Of a stretch of 6,660 nt of DNA, positions 6,194-6,660 are shown in pieces. The DNA comes from Betaproteobacteria bacterium UBA2293 (GTDB lineage: Bacteria > Pseudomonadota > Gammaproteobacteria > Burkholderiales > Rhodocyclaceae): assembly GCA_002345845.1 (NCBI GenBank), contig DDWF01000151.1:1673-8332 (forward strand), read 5' to 3'. The notes under the pieces were generated by a model. It had not been told where the DNA came from. It was given only the letters and a program-made list of their open reading frames with translations, and searched no databases. Positions within the stretch are counted from its first letter, which is position 1; each line of letters starts with the position of its first letter. Made by a program: the position numbers and the translations under genes.

Positions 6194-6660
6194 TCAGGCA
6201 GAGGGTTCGGTGGCCGCTGCCGAATCGGCAGTGGGGTCGGTGAGCCGCCGAATCGTCAGGGCGCAGCGCTGTTCAATCAAGGCGATGATTCGCTCAGCCA
6301 CGGTATTGCCGGCAAAGCCGTGTCCAGAGTCAGATCGGAGTTCGAGCGCGGTGGGCGGCAGTGACTTTGCCAACGCCAGGATGCGCCGTTTGGCCGGTGC
6401 CCTGGCAAGGCCTACGCCTTCTGCAAACTGCTCCCAGTGCCGCGCCTGGACTTCGCTGAACTGGTACTTGCTGCCGATTTTCATCGCCATCTTCGGCGTC
6501 AGTGTGGGATACACCGCTGTCGATAGCGCGTCGTAGAACGGCGCCAGAACGGGTGTCTTGTCTGGTTCTTTACCCAAGTACAGCAGTGACAAATTCTTGG
6601 CGTGCGCATCATGATTGCCGATCAGCGCATCGATCTCGTCGGCGCCCAGGTCGCGATAGT
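6194..6660 (-). CDS. hipA: HipA-family toxin kinase, C-terminal part (5' end off window)
   Basis: Serine/threonine kinase toxin of a type II toxin-antitoxin system; the characterised E. coli HipA phosphorylates glutamyl-tRNA synthetase and induces persistence. The 154 visible residues are the end of the protein, whose family length is about 400-440. The catalytic loop GNHDAHAKN is at visible residues 14-22, with Asp17 and Asn22 matching the catalytic Asp and metal-binding Asn of the family. It is followed by the metal-binding segment LAPFYDALSTAVYP (38-51, Asp43) and KMAMKIGSKY (56-65). All of the visible active-site residues are intact. The N-terminal HipA domain and any hipB antitoxin gene would lie beyond the right edge. 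A low-complexity tail rich in Ala, Thr and Ser (TDPTADSAAATEPSA) ends the protein. An internal TTG codon at 6592 could pose as a start but lies inside the conserved catalytic loop region. Its target cannot be inferred. Confidence 0.92.
   Translation of the reverse strand, partial: YRDLGADEIDALIGNHDAHAKNLSLLYLGKEPDKTPVLAPFYDALSTAVYPTLTPKMAMKIGSKYQFSEVQARHWEQFAEGVGLARAPAKRRILALAKSLPPTALELRSDSGHGFAGNTVAERIIALIEQRCALTIRRLTDPTADSAAATEPSA

Overview
The window looks like part of a GC-rich proteobacterial chromosome. A sulfur-oxidising or sulfide-exposed Gammaproteobacterium is my best guess, based on base composition and gene content only; no taxonomic marker is present. All supported genes lie on the minus strand, so transcription runs from right to left. 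Nothing convincing is coded on the plus strand. The long plus-strand reading frames, including one of about 1000 codons opposite the ATPase gene, are GC-driven shadows.

In transcription order, the right edge (6660-6194) holds the C-terminal catalytic half of a HipA-family toxin kinase. Next is a short, scarred stretch (6134-5974). It keeps a strong ribosome binding site, the first few codons of a YeeE/YedE (DUF395) sulfur-transport protein, and then, out of frame, the C-terminal end of such a protein. This is the expected product of an internal deletion. It is followed by an intact ETHE1-type persulfide (sulfur) dioxygenase (5939-5187), the usual partner of YeeE/YedE genes in sulfide-detoxification operons.

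Between the dioxygenase and the next gene is a 220-base segment. It contains a broken copy of the first ~25 codons of a second ETHE1-like gene (5070-4998). Because of a 5-base gap, its start codon now reads a 35-residue frame that ends in an ATGA overlap with the next gene, a polyphosphate kinase 2 (4966-4067). A 7-bp stem lies just upstream of the kinase's ribosome binding site. The relic may therefore now act as a translated leader.

The left part appears to be a three-gene operon: class III-like PPK2, then a P2-type cation ATPase with a C-terminal DUF2934 tail (4037-1191), then a Na+/phosphate cotransporter of the NptA type (1138 to beyond the left edge). Gaps are short (29 and 52 bases). 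The last gap is spanned exactly by a 19-codon frame that overlaps the stop of the ATPase and the start of the transporter. The grouping suggests a polyphosphate/ATP/phosphate and ion-homeostasis module: PPK2 would regenerate nucleotides from polyphosphate, the ATPase would spend ATP on ion transport, and the cotransporter would move phosphate. That functional link is inference. The ATPase lacks several residues that bind Ca2+ in SERCA, so its ion is unknown.
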